Origin: Arenivirga flava
Lineage (GTDB): Bacteria; Actinomycetota; Actinomycetes; Actinomycetales; Microbacteriaceae
NCBI RefSeq assembly: GCF_030161575.1
Contig: NZ_BSUL01000001.1
Coordinates: 2,523,809-2,587,808 of the forward strand
Direction of reading: 5' to 3'
DNA length: 64,000 bases
Below are positions 42,902 to 51,817 of this stretch, one piece after another; the stretch's first letter is position 1; every line of letters starts with the position of its first letter. The translations under genes and the position numbers were made by a program. The notes beneath the pieces are model-generated. The model did not search any database and had not been told where the DNA came from. It saw only the letters and a list, made by a program, of their open reading frames with translations.

Positions 42902-44242
42902 ATGAAGACCACCCGAATCCGTCGCACGGCCGTCCCGGTCGTCGGCATCGCCGTCGCCGCGCTCGCGCTCAGCGCCTGCGCGCCGCCCACGGGCCCCGGC
43001 GGCGAGGAGATCGACTGCGCCGACTACGAGGCGTACGGCACGCCCGGCGGCGAGGTCGAGCTCTACACGACCATCGCGGGCGTGGAGGCGGACCAGCTGC
43101 AGGAGAGCGTCGACGCCTACAGCTTCTGCACCGAGACCGAGGTGAACCTCGTCAGCTCGCAGGAGTTCGAGACCCAGATCAACGTACGGGTGCAGGGCGG
43201 CGACGCCCCGGACCTCGCGATCTTCCCGCAGCCCGGACTGCTGCAGCGCATCGCGAGCACCGGCGCGGTCGTGGCGGCCCCCGCCGAGGTCGAGGCGAAC
43301 GTCGACGAGTACTGGACCGAGGCCTGGAAGGAGTACGGCACCGTCGACGGCACCTTCTACGCGGCACCGCTCATGGCCAGCGTGAAGGGCTACATCTGGT
43401 ACTCGCCCGCGCAGTTCGAGGAGCTCGGCGTCGAGGTGCCCACCACCTGGCAGGGCCTCATGGACCTGACCGCCCAGCTCGCCGAGAACAACACCGACAC
43501 CTACCGCCCCTGGTGCGTGGGCTTCGGCTCCGGCGACGCCACCGGCTGGCCGGGCACCGACTGGATCGAGGACCTCGTGCTGCGCGAGGCGGGCCCGGAC
43601 GCCTACGACGCCTGGGTCGCCGGCGAGCTGCCCTTCGACAGCCCCGAGATCTCGGCGGCCTGGGAGAGCGCGGGCGAGATCCTGCGCAACCCGGAGTACG
43701 TCAATGGCGGCTACGGCGGCGTCGAGTCCATCAACTCGACCACCTTCAACGACGGCGGCCTGCCGATCCTCGAGGACAACTGCTCGCTGCACCACCAGGC
43801 CTCCTTCTACGAGGCGCAGTGGCCCGAGGGCACCACGGTGGCCCCCGACGGCGACATCTGGGCCTTCCTCACCCCGCCGGTGAACGAGGGCGACCCGGCA
43901 TCGGTGACCGGCGGCGGCGAGTTCGTCGCGGCGTTCAACGACAACGAGGAGACCGCGGCGCTGCAGGCGTTCCTCTCCTCCTCGGAGTGGGCGAACATCC
44001 GCGTGGAGCTCGGCGGCGTGATCAGCGCCAACAACGGCCTCGACCCGGCCGTCGCGGGCAGCGACATCGGTCGCCAGTCGATCGAGATCCTGCAGGGCGA
44101 GGACACCGTCTTCCGCTTCGACGGATCGGACCTCATGCCCGCCGCGGTGGGCAGCGCCTCGTTCTGGACCGGACTCGTCGACTGGATCGGCGGCAAGGAC
44201 ACGACGCAGACGCTGCAAGACATCGACGCCACCTGGCCGTAG
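42902..44242 (+). CDS. sugar ABC transporter substrate-binding lipoprotein (alpha-glucoside type)
   Basis: 446 residues; ATG 42902 after AGAGGAGAA. Lipobox ALSACA. Family 1 extracellular binding fold: VELYTTIAGVEADQLQESVDAY, DAPDLAIFPQPGLLQRIA, YAAPLMASVKGYIWYSPAQFEE. Trp-rich pocket segments (GFGSGDATGWPGTDWIEDL) suit sugar stacking. Overall pattern is closest in my memory to AglE-type alpha-glucoside proteins. First gene of a three-gene importer. Confidence 0.87.
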   Translation: MKTTRIRRTAVPVVGIAVAALALSACAPPTGPGGEEIDCADYEAYGTPGGEVELYTTIAGVEADQLQESVDAYSFCTETEVNLVSSQEFETQINVRVQGGDAPDLAIFPQPGLLQRIASTGAVVAAPAEVEANVDEYWTEAWKEYGTVDGTFYAAPLMASVKGYIWYSPAQFEELGVEVPTTWQGLMDLTAQLAENNTDTYRPWCVGFGSGDATGWPGTDWIEDLVLREAGPDAYDAWVAGELPFDSPEISAAWESAGEILRNPEYVNGGYGGVESINSTTFNDGGLPILEDNCSLHHQASFYEAQWPEGTTVAPDGDIWAFLTPPVNEGDPASVTGGGEFVAAFNDNEETAALQAFLSSSEWANIRVELGGVISANNGLDPAVAGSDIGRQSIEILQGEDTVFRFDGSDLMPAAVGSASFWTGLVDWIGGKDTTQTLQDIDATWP

Positions 44243-44251
44243 CGAGCGTCC

Positions 44252-44288
44252 GGGGCGCCCGACCGTCGATGCGACGGTCGGGCGCCCC
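44252..44288 (+). terminator. stem-loop between binding protein and permease genes
   Basis: GGGGCGCCCGACCGTC (44252-44267) pairs perfectly with 44273-44288 over GATGC. No T-tract, so it more likely acts as a partial terminator or RNA-stabilising hairpin that keeps the binding protein in excess over the permeases. Confidence 0.8.
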
Positions 44289-44313
44289 GCGCTCTCCTCT
44301 TGGAAGGAGCACC

Positions 44314-45303
44314 ATGGACCTCGCAACGTACCGACTGCTGCAGGACATCGGCGAGAAGCTGGGCCTGCTGGGCATCGGCGTCGCCGTCTTCCTCGCGGTG
44401 GTCGGCCTGATCCTCTTCCTCGCCGACAAGGCGCCCAAGCGCGGGCGCGACAAGGTGCAGCTGGCCGTCTTCGTGGCGCCCGCCCTCATCCTGCTCGCGA
44501 TCGGCCTCGTCTGGCCGGCATTGCAGACCGGATGGACCGCCTTCACCGACGGGCGCGGCACCTTCATCGGCCTGCAGAACTTCGTCTGGATGTTCACGCA
44601 GTCCACCATCCTCACGACGCTGCTCAACACGGTCGTCTGGGTGGTGCTCGTGCCGACGCTCTCGACGGCGATCGGCCTGGCCTACGCCGTCTTCATCGAC
44701 AAGTCGCACGGCGAGAAGATCCTCAAGTCGCTCGTGTTCCTGCCGATGGCGATCTCGTTCGTGGGCGCCGGCATCATCTGGCGATTCGTCTACGAGTACC
44801 GCTCGCCCGGCTACGAGCAGATCGGCCTGCTCAACCAGATCCTGGTCTGGACGGGCGCCGAGCCGCAGCAGTTCCTCATCAACTCGCCCTGGAACACGCT
44901 CTTCCTCATCGTCGTCATGATCTGGATCCAGACCGGATTCGCCATGGTCGTGCTCTCGGCCGCGATCAAGGGCGTGCCGCCGGAGATCGTCGAGGCGGCC
45001 CGTCTCGACGGCGCCGGTGCCTGGAAGATCTTCTGGAACGTGACCGTGCCCGGCATCCGCTCGTCGCTCGTCGTCGTCGTGACGACGATCACCATCGCGA
45101 CCCTCAAGGTCTTCGACATCGTGCGCACGATGACCGGCGGTCAGTACGAGACCAGCGTCGTGGCGAACGAGATGTATTCGCAGGCGTTCCGGCTCGGCGA
45201 GCCCGGGCAGGGCGCCGCGCTCGCGCTCGTGCTCTTCGTCATGGTGCTGCCGATCGTCATCTACAACGTGCGCGTCATGCGCAAGCAGAAGGAGGTGCGC
45301 TGA
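44314..45303 (+). CDS. sugar ABC transporter permease (AglF/MalF type)
   Basis: 329 residues from ATG 44314 (AAGGAG upstream). An extra N-terminal helix, then the six-helix binding-protein-dependent transport core. The EAA loop is EIVEAARLDGAGAWKIFWNVTVPGI, docking site for an ATPase. Overlaps the next gene by TGATG. No ATPase gene in the operon. Confidence 0.92.
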   Translation: MDLATYRLLQDIGEKLGLLGIGVAVFLAVVGLILFLADKAPKRGRDKVQLAVFVAPALILLAIGLVWPALQTGWTAFTDGRGTFIGLQNFVWMFTQSTILTTLLNTVVWVVLVPTLSTAIGLAYAVFIDKSHGEKILKSLVFLPMAISFVGAGIIWRFVYEYRSPGYEQIGLLNQILVWTGAEPQQFLINSPWNTLFLIVVMIWIQTGFAMVVLSAAIKGVPPEIVEAARLDGAGAWKIFWNVTVPGIRSSLVVVVTTITIATLKVFDIVRTMTGGQYETSVVANEMYSQAFRLGEPGQGAALALVLFVMVLPIVIYNVRVMRKQKEVR

Positions 45304-46238
45304 TGGCCACGACCGTGCCGAACGTCTCCCGTCGCGCCGCCCGTGAGACGACCGTCGACGCCAAGCCGCGCACGAAGACGGGGCGGGTGAAGCAGAAGCT
45401 CACGAGCAGGTGGGCGACGACCGCAGCGATCGTCATCGCCGTGGTGTGGACGCTACCCACCTTCGGCCTGCTGATCAGCTCGTTCCGCCCCGAGTCGGAG
45501 GTGAACTCGAGCGGATGGTGGACGATCTTCGCCAACCCCGCGTTCACGCTCGAGAACTACGGATCGGTGCTGTTCTCGCAGGGCGCGAGCTCCGCGAGCC
45601 TCGGCTCGTACTTCGTGAACTCGCTCGTGATCGCCATCCCGGGCACGCTCATCCCGCTCGCCCTGGCGCTCATGGCGGCGTACGCCTTCGCGTGGATCCC
45701 GTTCAGGGGGTCCGGTCCGCTGTTCGTGACGGTGTTCGCGCTGCAGATCGTGCCGCTGCAGATGGCGCTCATCCCGCTGCTGCAGATCTTCACGAACATG
45801 GGCATCAACGGCTCGTTCATCGGCGTCTGGATCGCGCACGCGATCTTCGGCCTGCCGCTGGCGACCTTCCTGCTGCACAACTTCATCTCGGAGATCCCGG
45901 GCGATGTGATCGAGGCGGCGCGGGTGGACGGCGCGAGCCACACGCAGATCTTCACCCGCATCATCATCCCCCTCTCCCTGCCGGCGATCGCGAGCATCGG
46001 CATCTTCCAGTTCCTCTGGGTGTGGAACGACCTGCTGGTGGCGCTCGTCTTCTCGGGCGGCACGGTCGACGTCGCGCCGCTCACGCAGCGCCTCGCCGAG
46101 CTCTCGGGCAGCCGGGGCAGCGACTGGCACCTGCTCACCGCGGGCGCCTTCGTCTCGCTGATCGTGCCGCTGCTGGTGTTCTTCGGTCTGCAGCGCTACT
46201 TCGTGCGCGGCCTGCTGGCCGGCTCGACGAAGGGCTGA
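45303..46238 (+). CDS. sugar ABC transporter permease (AglG/MalG type)
   Basis: 311 residues. Basic 40-residue N-terminus, six helices, EAA loop DVIEAARVDGASHTQIFTRIIIPLS. GFQRYFVRGLLAGSTKG-type ending is usual for MalG-like permeases. Last gene of the operon; a bidirectional hairpin follows. Confidence 0.92.
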   Translation: MATTVPNVSRRAARETTVDAKPRTKTGRVKQKLTSRWATTAAIVIAVVWTLPTFGLLISSFRPESEVNSSGWWTIFANPAFTLENYGSVLFSQGASSASLGSYFVNSLVIAIPGTLIPLALALMAAYAFAWIPFRGSGPLFVTVFALQIVPLQMALIPLLQIFTNMGINGSFIGVWIAHAIFGLPLATFLLHNFISEIPGDVIEAARVDGASHTQIFTRIIIPLSLPAIASIGIFQFLWVWNDLLVALVFSGGTVDVAPLTQRLAELSGSRGSDWHLLTAGAFVSLIVPLLVFFGLQRYFVRGLLAGSTKG

Positions 46239-46252
46239 CGCCGGGAACGGCG

Positions 46253-46283
46253 GAGGGGCCGGATGCACTGCATCCGGCCCCTC
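46253..46283. terminator. bidirectional hairpin
   Basis: GAGGGGCCGGATGCA and TGCATCCGGCCCCTC meet with one base between, a near-perfect 31-bp palindrome between convergent genes. Same CCGGATGC/GCATCCGG core as 17926-17957. Confidence 0.85.
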
Positions 46284-46293
46284 TCGCGTGCGG

Positions 46294-47031
46294 TCAGGAG
46301 ACCGAGGGTTCGACCCTAACCCCGCGCTGATCGAGCAGGTCGCGCATCGCAGCGAGGTCGCCCTCCTGCGTTCGGATCATCTGGCTGGCCAGCGTGACCA
46401 CCTCGCGCTGATCGGAGCGCTCCAGGATCGCTTGCGCCATCTCGATGCCGCCGACGTGATGCGCGGTCATGAGCTGCAGGAAGAGGACCTCGGCGTCGAC
46501 CCCGGTCGCGTCGCGCAGCGCCTGCATCTGCGTGAAGGTCGCGAGGCCGGGCATCGGCTCGTCGGCGGCCGTGCTGTGGCCGTGGTCGCCCATCGAACCA
46601 TCGCGCGTGGGCCGGCTCATCCAGGTCATGGAGGGCTCGGACGGCGCCTGCTGCAGCCCCCAGGTGTCGAGCCAGGCGTACATCTGGCCCATCTGCTGGG
46701 TCTGGCCGGTCAGGATGTCGTAGGCCAGCAGCCTGATGCCCTCGTCGTCGCTGCGGTCGTAGACGAGCTGCGCCATCTCGACGGCCTGCGCGTGGTGCTC
46801 CTGCATGTCGCGGGCGAAGCCGGCCTCGGCGCTGGTGTCACCGGGCACGGAGATCTGCTGCGGCAGGCTCACCCGGCCCAGCAGCAGACCGCCGGCGAAG
46901 AGCAGCACCCCGACCACCGCCACGGCGATGACGCGGCGGAGCCGCCGGTCGGATCGACCGGCGGCTCCCTCGTCGATCGCGGCGTCGAGTTCGGCGTCGC
47001 TGAGCGACTCGGGATCGACCCGCGGGGTCAT
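46294..47031 (-). CDS. DUF305 domain protein, membrane-anchored
   Basis: 245 residues. One N-terminal helix (VIAVAVVGVLLFAGGLLLG) anchors an outside helical domain with two repeats of the DUF305/ferritin-like pattern: FARDMQEHHAQAVEMAQLV and FLQLMTAHHVGGIEMAQAIL. The paired His and Glu/Met residues suggest metal (often copper) binding. ATG 47031 overlaps the DUF3105 stop (ATGA), so the two work together. Function unproven. Confidence 0.88.
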   Translation of the reverse strand: MTPRVDPESLSDAELDAAIDEGAAGRSDRRLRRVIAVAVVGVLLFAGGLLLGRVSLPQQISVPGDTSAEAGFARDMQEHHAQAVEMAQLVYDRSDDEGIRLLAYDILTGQTQQMGQMYAWLDTWGLQQAPSEPSMTWMSRPTRDGSMGDHGHSTAADEPMPGLATFTQMQALRDATGVDAEVLFLQLMTAHHVGGIEMAQAILERSDQREVVTLASQMIRTQEGDLAAMRDLLDQRGVRVEPSVS

Positions 47032-47768
47032 CAGGCGACGCGTCCCGGGCCCTCGAGCGCGCCGGAGCACGAGGCACCCGGCTCGGGCACGAGGCCCGAC
47101 TGCCAGTACTTCGTGATGAACTCCTCGAGGCGCGGATCCTCCGGTCCGTCGAGCAGCACGTCGGCGCCCCAGGCGGAGGCGGCCATCGGGGCCTGCAGGT
47201 CCTCGACCGGCGAGATGATGATCTTCGAGGACGGCACCTGGCGCCCGTACAGGTCCTCGACCGTGGCGGCATCGACCTCGTCCGGGTTGTACATGATCCA
47301 GACGGCACCGTGCTCCAGCGCGTGCACGGCGTTCTCGGGGGTCTGCGGCTCGGAGTAGACGCCGCAGTTGAGCCACGCCGAGAGGTGGTCACCGCCGGCG
47401 GGCACCTCCATGCCCCACTTCTCGGCGTAGTCGACGGTGCCGTCCGGGTACTCGGTGAGCCCCTCGCCGCCGTCGATGTGCATGTTGGTGAGGTTCGCGT
47501 ACGTCTCCTCGCCGGCGATCGTGATGGCGGCGCGCTCGTCGGCCGCGAGGCTCGCGTCGTAGTTGACGCGGGTGGCGTTCGAGACCACGATGCCGATGAC
47601 GACGGCCACCACGGCGACGGCCGCCACGGAGCCCGTGGCGATCGCGATGACGCGGTTGCGGCGCTCCTTGGCCTGCTGCTTCTTCAGCTGGGCGACCTTC
47701 TGCTGGCGGCGCGCCTCGCGCTGCTGCTTGACGGTCAGGTTCTCGTTCTCGGCGCTGCTCTTGGCCAC
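47031..47768 (-). CDS. DUF3105 domain protein, membrane-anchored
   Basis: 245 residues from GTG 47768 (GGAG nine bases upstream); ATG 47813 is an alternative. Lys/Gln/Arg-rich coiled coil (VKQQREARRQQKVAQLKKQQ), one membrane helix, then the DUF3105 domain outside: HLSAWLNCGVYSEPQTPENAVHALEHGAVWIMYNPD, IIISPVEDLQAPMAASAWG, CSGALEG. Conserved Cys and His in a family repeatedly found beside DUF305 in actinobacteria. Role unknown. Confidence 0.87.
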   Translation of the reverse strand: MAKSSAENENLTVKQQREARRQQKVAQLKKQQAKERRNRVIAIATGSVAAVAVVAVVIGIVVSNATRVNYDASLAADERAAITIAGEETYANLTNMHIDGGEGLTEYPDGTVDYAEKWGMEVPAGGDHLSAWLNCGVYSEPQTPENAVHALEHGAVWIMYNPDEVDAATVEDLYGRQVPSSKIIISPVEDLQAPMAASAWGADVLLDGPEDPRLEEFITKYWQSGLVPEPGASCSGALEGPGRVA

Positions 47769-48014
47769 GTTCGCGATCTCCGGATGGGGTGGGGTGGGGT
47801 GTCGGGATGTCATCCCATTCAATCGCATGGGGCCGGGACCTATTCCGAGAGGACGCCGAGGGGTTCCGAAGGCTATGCTCGACCCGTGCTCGCACTGCGC
47901 TGTTGTCGTTCCTGACGCCCCGACCCTCACATCCCGTCGGCGGCGTGAACCGCGCATCCTCCGCAGTGGCGGAGCCCGGAAGCCGCAGCCATCAGCAGCA
48001 CAGGAGCATCCTCC

Positions 48015-49411
48015 ATGCAGTACGCAGAATCCGTCGTCGACCTCGTCGGCGACACCCCGCTGGTCAAGCTCAACCGCGTGACCGAGGGCATCGCCGCCAC
48101 GGTGCTCGTCAAGGTGGAGTACCTCAACCCCGGCGGTAGTGCGAAGGACCGCATCGCGACCCGCATCATCGACGCGGCCGAGCGCGAGGGCACCTGCGGC
48201 CCGGCGGCACGATCGTCGAGCCCACGAGCGGCAACACCGGGGTCGGCCTGGCGCTCGTCGCGCAGCAGCGCGGCTACCGCTGCGTCTTCGTCGTGCCCGA
48301 CAAGGTGGGCGAGGACAAGCGCAACGTGCTCACGGCCTACGGCGCCGAGGTCGTCGTGACCCCCACCTCCGTCGCCCCCGACAGCCCCGAGAGCTACTAC
48401 TCGGTGAGCGACCGGCTCGCGCGCGAGATCCCCGGCGCGTTCAAGCCGAACCAGTACGCGAACCCGAACGGGCCGCTGAGCCACTACGAGAGCACCGGCC
48501 CGGAGATCTGGCGCGACACCGAGGGGCGCGTGACGCACTTCGTGGCCGGCGTCGGCACGGGCGGCACCATCAGCGGCACCGGGCGGTTCCTCAAGGAGAC
48601 CTCGGCGGGCGGCGTGCGGGTCATCGGCGTCGATCCCGAGGGCAGCGTCTACTCGGGCGGCACCGGCCGGCCCTACCTCGTGGAGGGCGTCGGCGAGGAC
48701 TTCTGGCCCGGCGCCTACGACCCCGCGGTGCCCGATGAGATCATCGCCGTCGACGACGCCGCGGCCTTCGCCATGACCCGCCGGCTCGCCCGCGAGGAGG
48801 GCCTGCTCGTGGGCGGCTCCAGCGGCATGGCCGTGGTCGGCGCGCTCGAGGCGGCGCGCGGGCTGGGACCCGACGACGTCGTGGTCGTGCTGCTGCCGGA
48901 CGGCGGGCGGGGCTACCTCGGCAAGATCTTCAACGACCGCTGGATGCAGTCCTACGGCTTCGCGCCGGTCGGCGAGCAGGTTACGGTGCGCGACGTGCTC
49001 GACGCGAAGGCACCGGGCGTGCCGGACCTGGTCTACGTGCATCCGTCCGAGACCGTGCACGACGCCGTCGAGGCGATGGGCCGCTACGGCGTCTCGCAGC
49101 TGCTCGTGCTCAGCGCCGAGCCGCCCGTGGTGATGGGCGAGGTCGCGGGCGCGCTCAGCGAGCGCGAGCTGCTCGACCTCGTGTTCACCGGCACGGCGGC
49201 GATGGGCGACGCCGTCTCGCAGCACCTCGGCACGACGTTCCCGCTCATCGGCATCAACGCCTCGCTCGAGCAGGCCCGCGAGGCGCTGGCCTCGGCCGAC
49301 GCGCTGCTCGTCACGGAGGACGGCAAGCCCGTCTCCGTGCTCACCCGACCCGACCTGCTGGCCTTCCTCTCCCACGGGGAGCGGCCCTCGAACGGAAAGC
49401 GACTCGCATGA
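48015..49411 (+). CDS. cbs: cystathionine beta-synthase (frameshifted as read)
   Basis: PLP lysine in LNPGGSAKDRIATR near residue 41. The first frame ends its likeness at AEREGT; the protein goes on one frame away with GGTIVEPTSGNTGVGLALV, VVPDKVGEDKRNVL, GVGTGGTISGTGRFLKE. One C added to CC at 48193-48194 restores REGTLRPGGTIVEP and about 465 residues. Two C-terminal CBS domains (VHPSETVHDAVEAMGRYGVSQ; LLVTEDGKPVSVLTRPDLLAFL). It joins serine and homocysteine. The stop overlaps metB (ATGA). Confidence 0.92.
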
Positions 49412-50553
49412 CCCAGGACTTCTCCACCCGCGCCATCCACGCCGGGCAGGACTTCGACCCGACGACCGGGGCGGTCATCCCTCCCATCTACCAGTCCTCC
49501 ACCTTCGTGCAGGACGGCATCGGCGGCTTCCGCGGCGGCTACGAGTACGCGCGCGGCGGCAACCCCACGCGCGACTCGCTGCAGACGCAGCTGGCCTCGC
49601 TGGAGGGCGGCTCGCACGCGCTGAGCTTCGCGACCGGCCTCGCGGCGGAGGATGCGCTGCTGCGCGCGATCCTGCGCCCCGGCGACCACGTGCTGATGGG
49701 CAACGACGTCTACGGCGGCACCCACCGCCTCGTGAACCGCATGTTCACGCCCTGGGGCGTCGAGCTCGAGACGACCGAGTTCAGCGACCTCGAGAGGGTG
49801 CGCGCGGCCATCCGCCCGTCCACGAAGGTGCTCTGGGTCGAGACGCCGAGCAACCCGCTCATGAAGATCAGCGACATCGCGGCGCTCGCCGAGATCGGCC
49901 ACGCGGCCGGCGCGGTCGTGGTGGTCGACAACACCTTCGCCTCGCCGTACCTGCAGAACCCGCTCGCGCTCGGCGCCGACGTGGTGGTGCACTCGACGAC
50001 GAAGTACCTCGGCGGGCACTCCGACGTGCTCGGCGGCGCCCTGGTGACCTCGGACGCCGAGATCGCCGAGAAGGCCGGCTTCGTGCAGTTCGCGGCCGGG
50101 GCGATCTCCGCGCCGATGGAGGCATGGCTCACCGTGCGCTCGATCAAGACGCTCGCGGTGCGCATGGAGCGCCACAGCGACAACGCCGAGGTGATCGCCG
50201 CGCGGCTGGCGCAGCACCGCGCCATCGAGCGCGTCTACTACCCGGGCCTGCCCGAGCACCCGGGCCACGAGCTCGCGGCCAAGCAGATGCGGCGCTTCGG
50301 CGGCATGATCTCGCTCGCCATCGCAGGCGGACCCGAGGCCGCGCGCCGCTTCGCCGAGTCGACCTCGGTCTTCCAGCTGGCCGAGTCGTTGGGCGGCGTG
50401 GAGTCGCTCATCAGCTACCCGCACGAGATGACGCACGCCTCGGTGCGCGGCACCGAGCTGGCGGTGCCGGAGCACGTGGTGCGCCTCTCGGTCGGCATCG
50501 AGGGCGTGGACGACCTGCTCGGCGATCTGCTCGAGGCGCTCGACCGGCTCTGA
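49408..50553 (+). CDS. metB: cystathionine gamma-synthase / transsulfuration PLP enzyme
   Basis: 381 residues. Cys/Met metabolism PLP family: PPIYQSSTFVQDG, YEYARGGNPTRDSLQ, DNTFASPYLQNPLALGADVVVHSTTKYLGGHSD with PLP Lys199, and SLGGVESLISYPHEMTHAS. Actinobacterial homologues paired with cbs act as cystathionine gamma-synthase or gamma-lyase; residues alone do not settle this. Operon partner of cbs; an inverted 10-mer hairpin follows. Confidence 0.9.
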   Translation: MTQDFSTRAIHAGQDFDPTTGAVIPPIYQSSTFVQDGIGGFRGGYEYARGGNPTRDSLQTQLASLEGGSHALSFATGLAAEDALLRAILRPGDHVLMGNDVYGGTHRLVNRMFTPWGVELETTEFSDLERVRAAIRPSTKVLWVETPSNPLMKISDIAALAEIGHAAGAVVVVDNTFASPYLQNPLALGADVVVHSTTKYLGGHSDVLGGALVTSDAEIAEKAGFVQFAAGAISAPMEAWLTVRSIKTLAVRMERHSDNAEVIAARLAQHRAIERVYYPGLPEHPGHELAAKQMRRFGGMISLAIAGGPEAARRFAESTSVFQLAESLGGVESLISYPHEMTHASVRGTELAVPEHVVRLSVGIEGVDDLLGDLLEALDRL

Positions 50554-50560
50554 GACCGCG

Positions 50561-50595
50561 CGAGCGGATGCGGGCCGCCGGCCTGCATCCGCTCG
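50561..50595. terminator. hairpin made of an inverted GAGCGGATGC/GCATCCGCTC pair
   Basis: CGAGCGGATGC (50561-50571) and GCATCCGCTCG (50585-50595) form a perfect 11-bp stem; the inner GGGCCGCCGGCCT can extend it. Eight bases after metB. Same construction as 7544-7579 with the order reversed. Confidence 0.7.
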
Positions 50596-50646
50596 TCCCC
50601 TCGCGGCCGCCTGCTCGGCGAGCCCCGCCTATGGCACGCTGAGGGC

Positions 50647-51741
50647 ATGACCTCAGCGCGGATCGTCATCGCCCCCGATTCGTTCAAGGGCAGTGCCAGC
50701 GCCCTCGAGGCCGCGGAGGCGCTGCGGCGCGGCTGGCTCGCCGGGCGCCCCGGCGACGAGGTCGTGCTGCTGCCGATGGCCGACGGCGGCGAGGGCAGCG
50801 TGGACGCGTTCGCCGCGGCGGTGCCCGGCGCGGAGCGCCGTCCGCTCGCCGTCACCGGCCCGGACGGTCGCACGCTGCGGGCGGAGTGGCTGCTGCTGCC
50901 GGACGGCACCGGTGTCGTCGAGCTCGCGAACGCCAGCGGCATCACCCTGCTCGACCCGCTGCTGCCCCACGACGCGCACAGCCTCGGCTTCGGGCAGCTC
51001 ATCGCCGACGCGCTCGACGCGGGGGTGCAGCGGCTCGTGCTGGCGATCGGCGGCAGCGCGTCCACCGACGGCGGCGCGGCGGCGCTCGCGGCGCTGGGCG
51101 CTCGCTTCCTCGACGCCCGCGGCGCGCCCGTGCCCCTCGGCAACCGCGGCCTGGCCGAGCTCGCGAGCGTCGAGCTCGAGGGCCTGCGCCCGCCGCCGGT
51201 CGGGGGCGTCACCGTGCTCAGCGACGTGACGAGCCCGCTGCTCGGGCCGGACGGCGCTGCCGCGGTCTTCGGGCCGCAGAAGGGCGCGACGCCCGAGGAC
51301 GTGCCCGTGCTCGACGCCAACCTCGCGCGCTTCGCCGGGCTGCTGCACGCGGACGCCGAGGCTCCCGGCACCGGCGCGGCGGGCGGCGCCGGCTACGGCC
51401 TGCTGGCCTGGGGGGCGCACCTGACGCCGGGGTCCGGCGCCGTGGGCGAGGCGCTCGGCGCGGCGGAGGCGATGCGCGGCGCCCGGGCCGTCGTCACGGG
51501 GGAGGGGCGCTTCGACCTGCAGTCCGCGGTGGGCAAGGTGCCCAGCTACATCCGCTCGATCGCCTCGGACGCGGGCGCTGCGACCCTGCTCGTCGCCGGC
51601 GCCATCGAGGCGCCCACCGAGGGCTTCGCTGACGCGCTCTCCCTCACCGAGCTGGCCGGCTCGGGCGATGCAGCCCGAGCGGATGCGGTGCGCTGGCTGG
51701 AGCGCGCCGGTCGCGATCTCGCCGCCCGCTTCGAGCGGTGA
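50647..51741 (+). CDS. glycerate kinase
   Basis: 364 residues. IVIAPDSFKGSASALEAAEALRRGW, LPMADGGEGSVDAF, LAIGGSASTDGGAAALAALGARFLD, VTSPLLGPDGAAAVFGPQKGA and VVTGEGRFDLQSAVGKVP are the full GarK/GlxK (type II) signature set. It phosphorylates D-glycerate to 2-phosphoglycerate with ATP in the cytoplasm. Stands alone between metB and the AraC gene. Confidence 0.95.
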   Translation: MTSARIVIAPDSFKGSASALEAAEALRRGWLAGRPGDEVVLLPMADGGEGSVDAFAAAVPGAERRPLAVTGPDGRTLRAEWLLLPDGTGVVELANASGITLLDPLLPHDAHSLGFGQLIADALDAGVQRLVLAIGGSASTDGGAAALAALGARFLDARGAPVPLGNRGLAELASVELEGLRPPPVGGVTVLSDVTSPLLGPDGAAAVFGPQKGATPEDVPVLDANLARFAGLLHADAEAPGTGAAGGAGYGLLAWGAHLTPGSGAVGEALGAAEAMRGARAVVTGEGRFDLQSAVGKVPSYIRSIASDAGAATLLVAGAIEAPTEGFADALSLTELAGSGDAARADAVRWLERAGRDLAARFER

Positions 51742-51744
51742 GGA

Positions 51745-51799
51745 TCGCGCCGAACCGGGTAGCGGACGGGGACGCGTCACCTGTCGCGCCGAACCGGGT
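51745..51799. repeat. 16-bp direct repeat between convergent genes
   Basis: TCGCGCCGAACCGGGT at 51745-51760 and again at 51784-51799, 39 bases apart. Significance unknown. Confidence 0.7.
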
Positions 51800-51817
51800 G
51801 CCGTCGACGCCGGCCGG

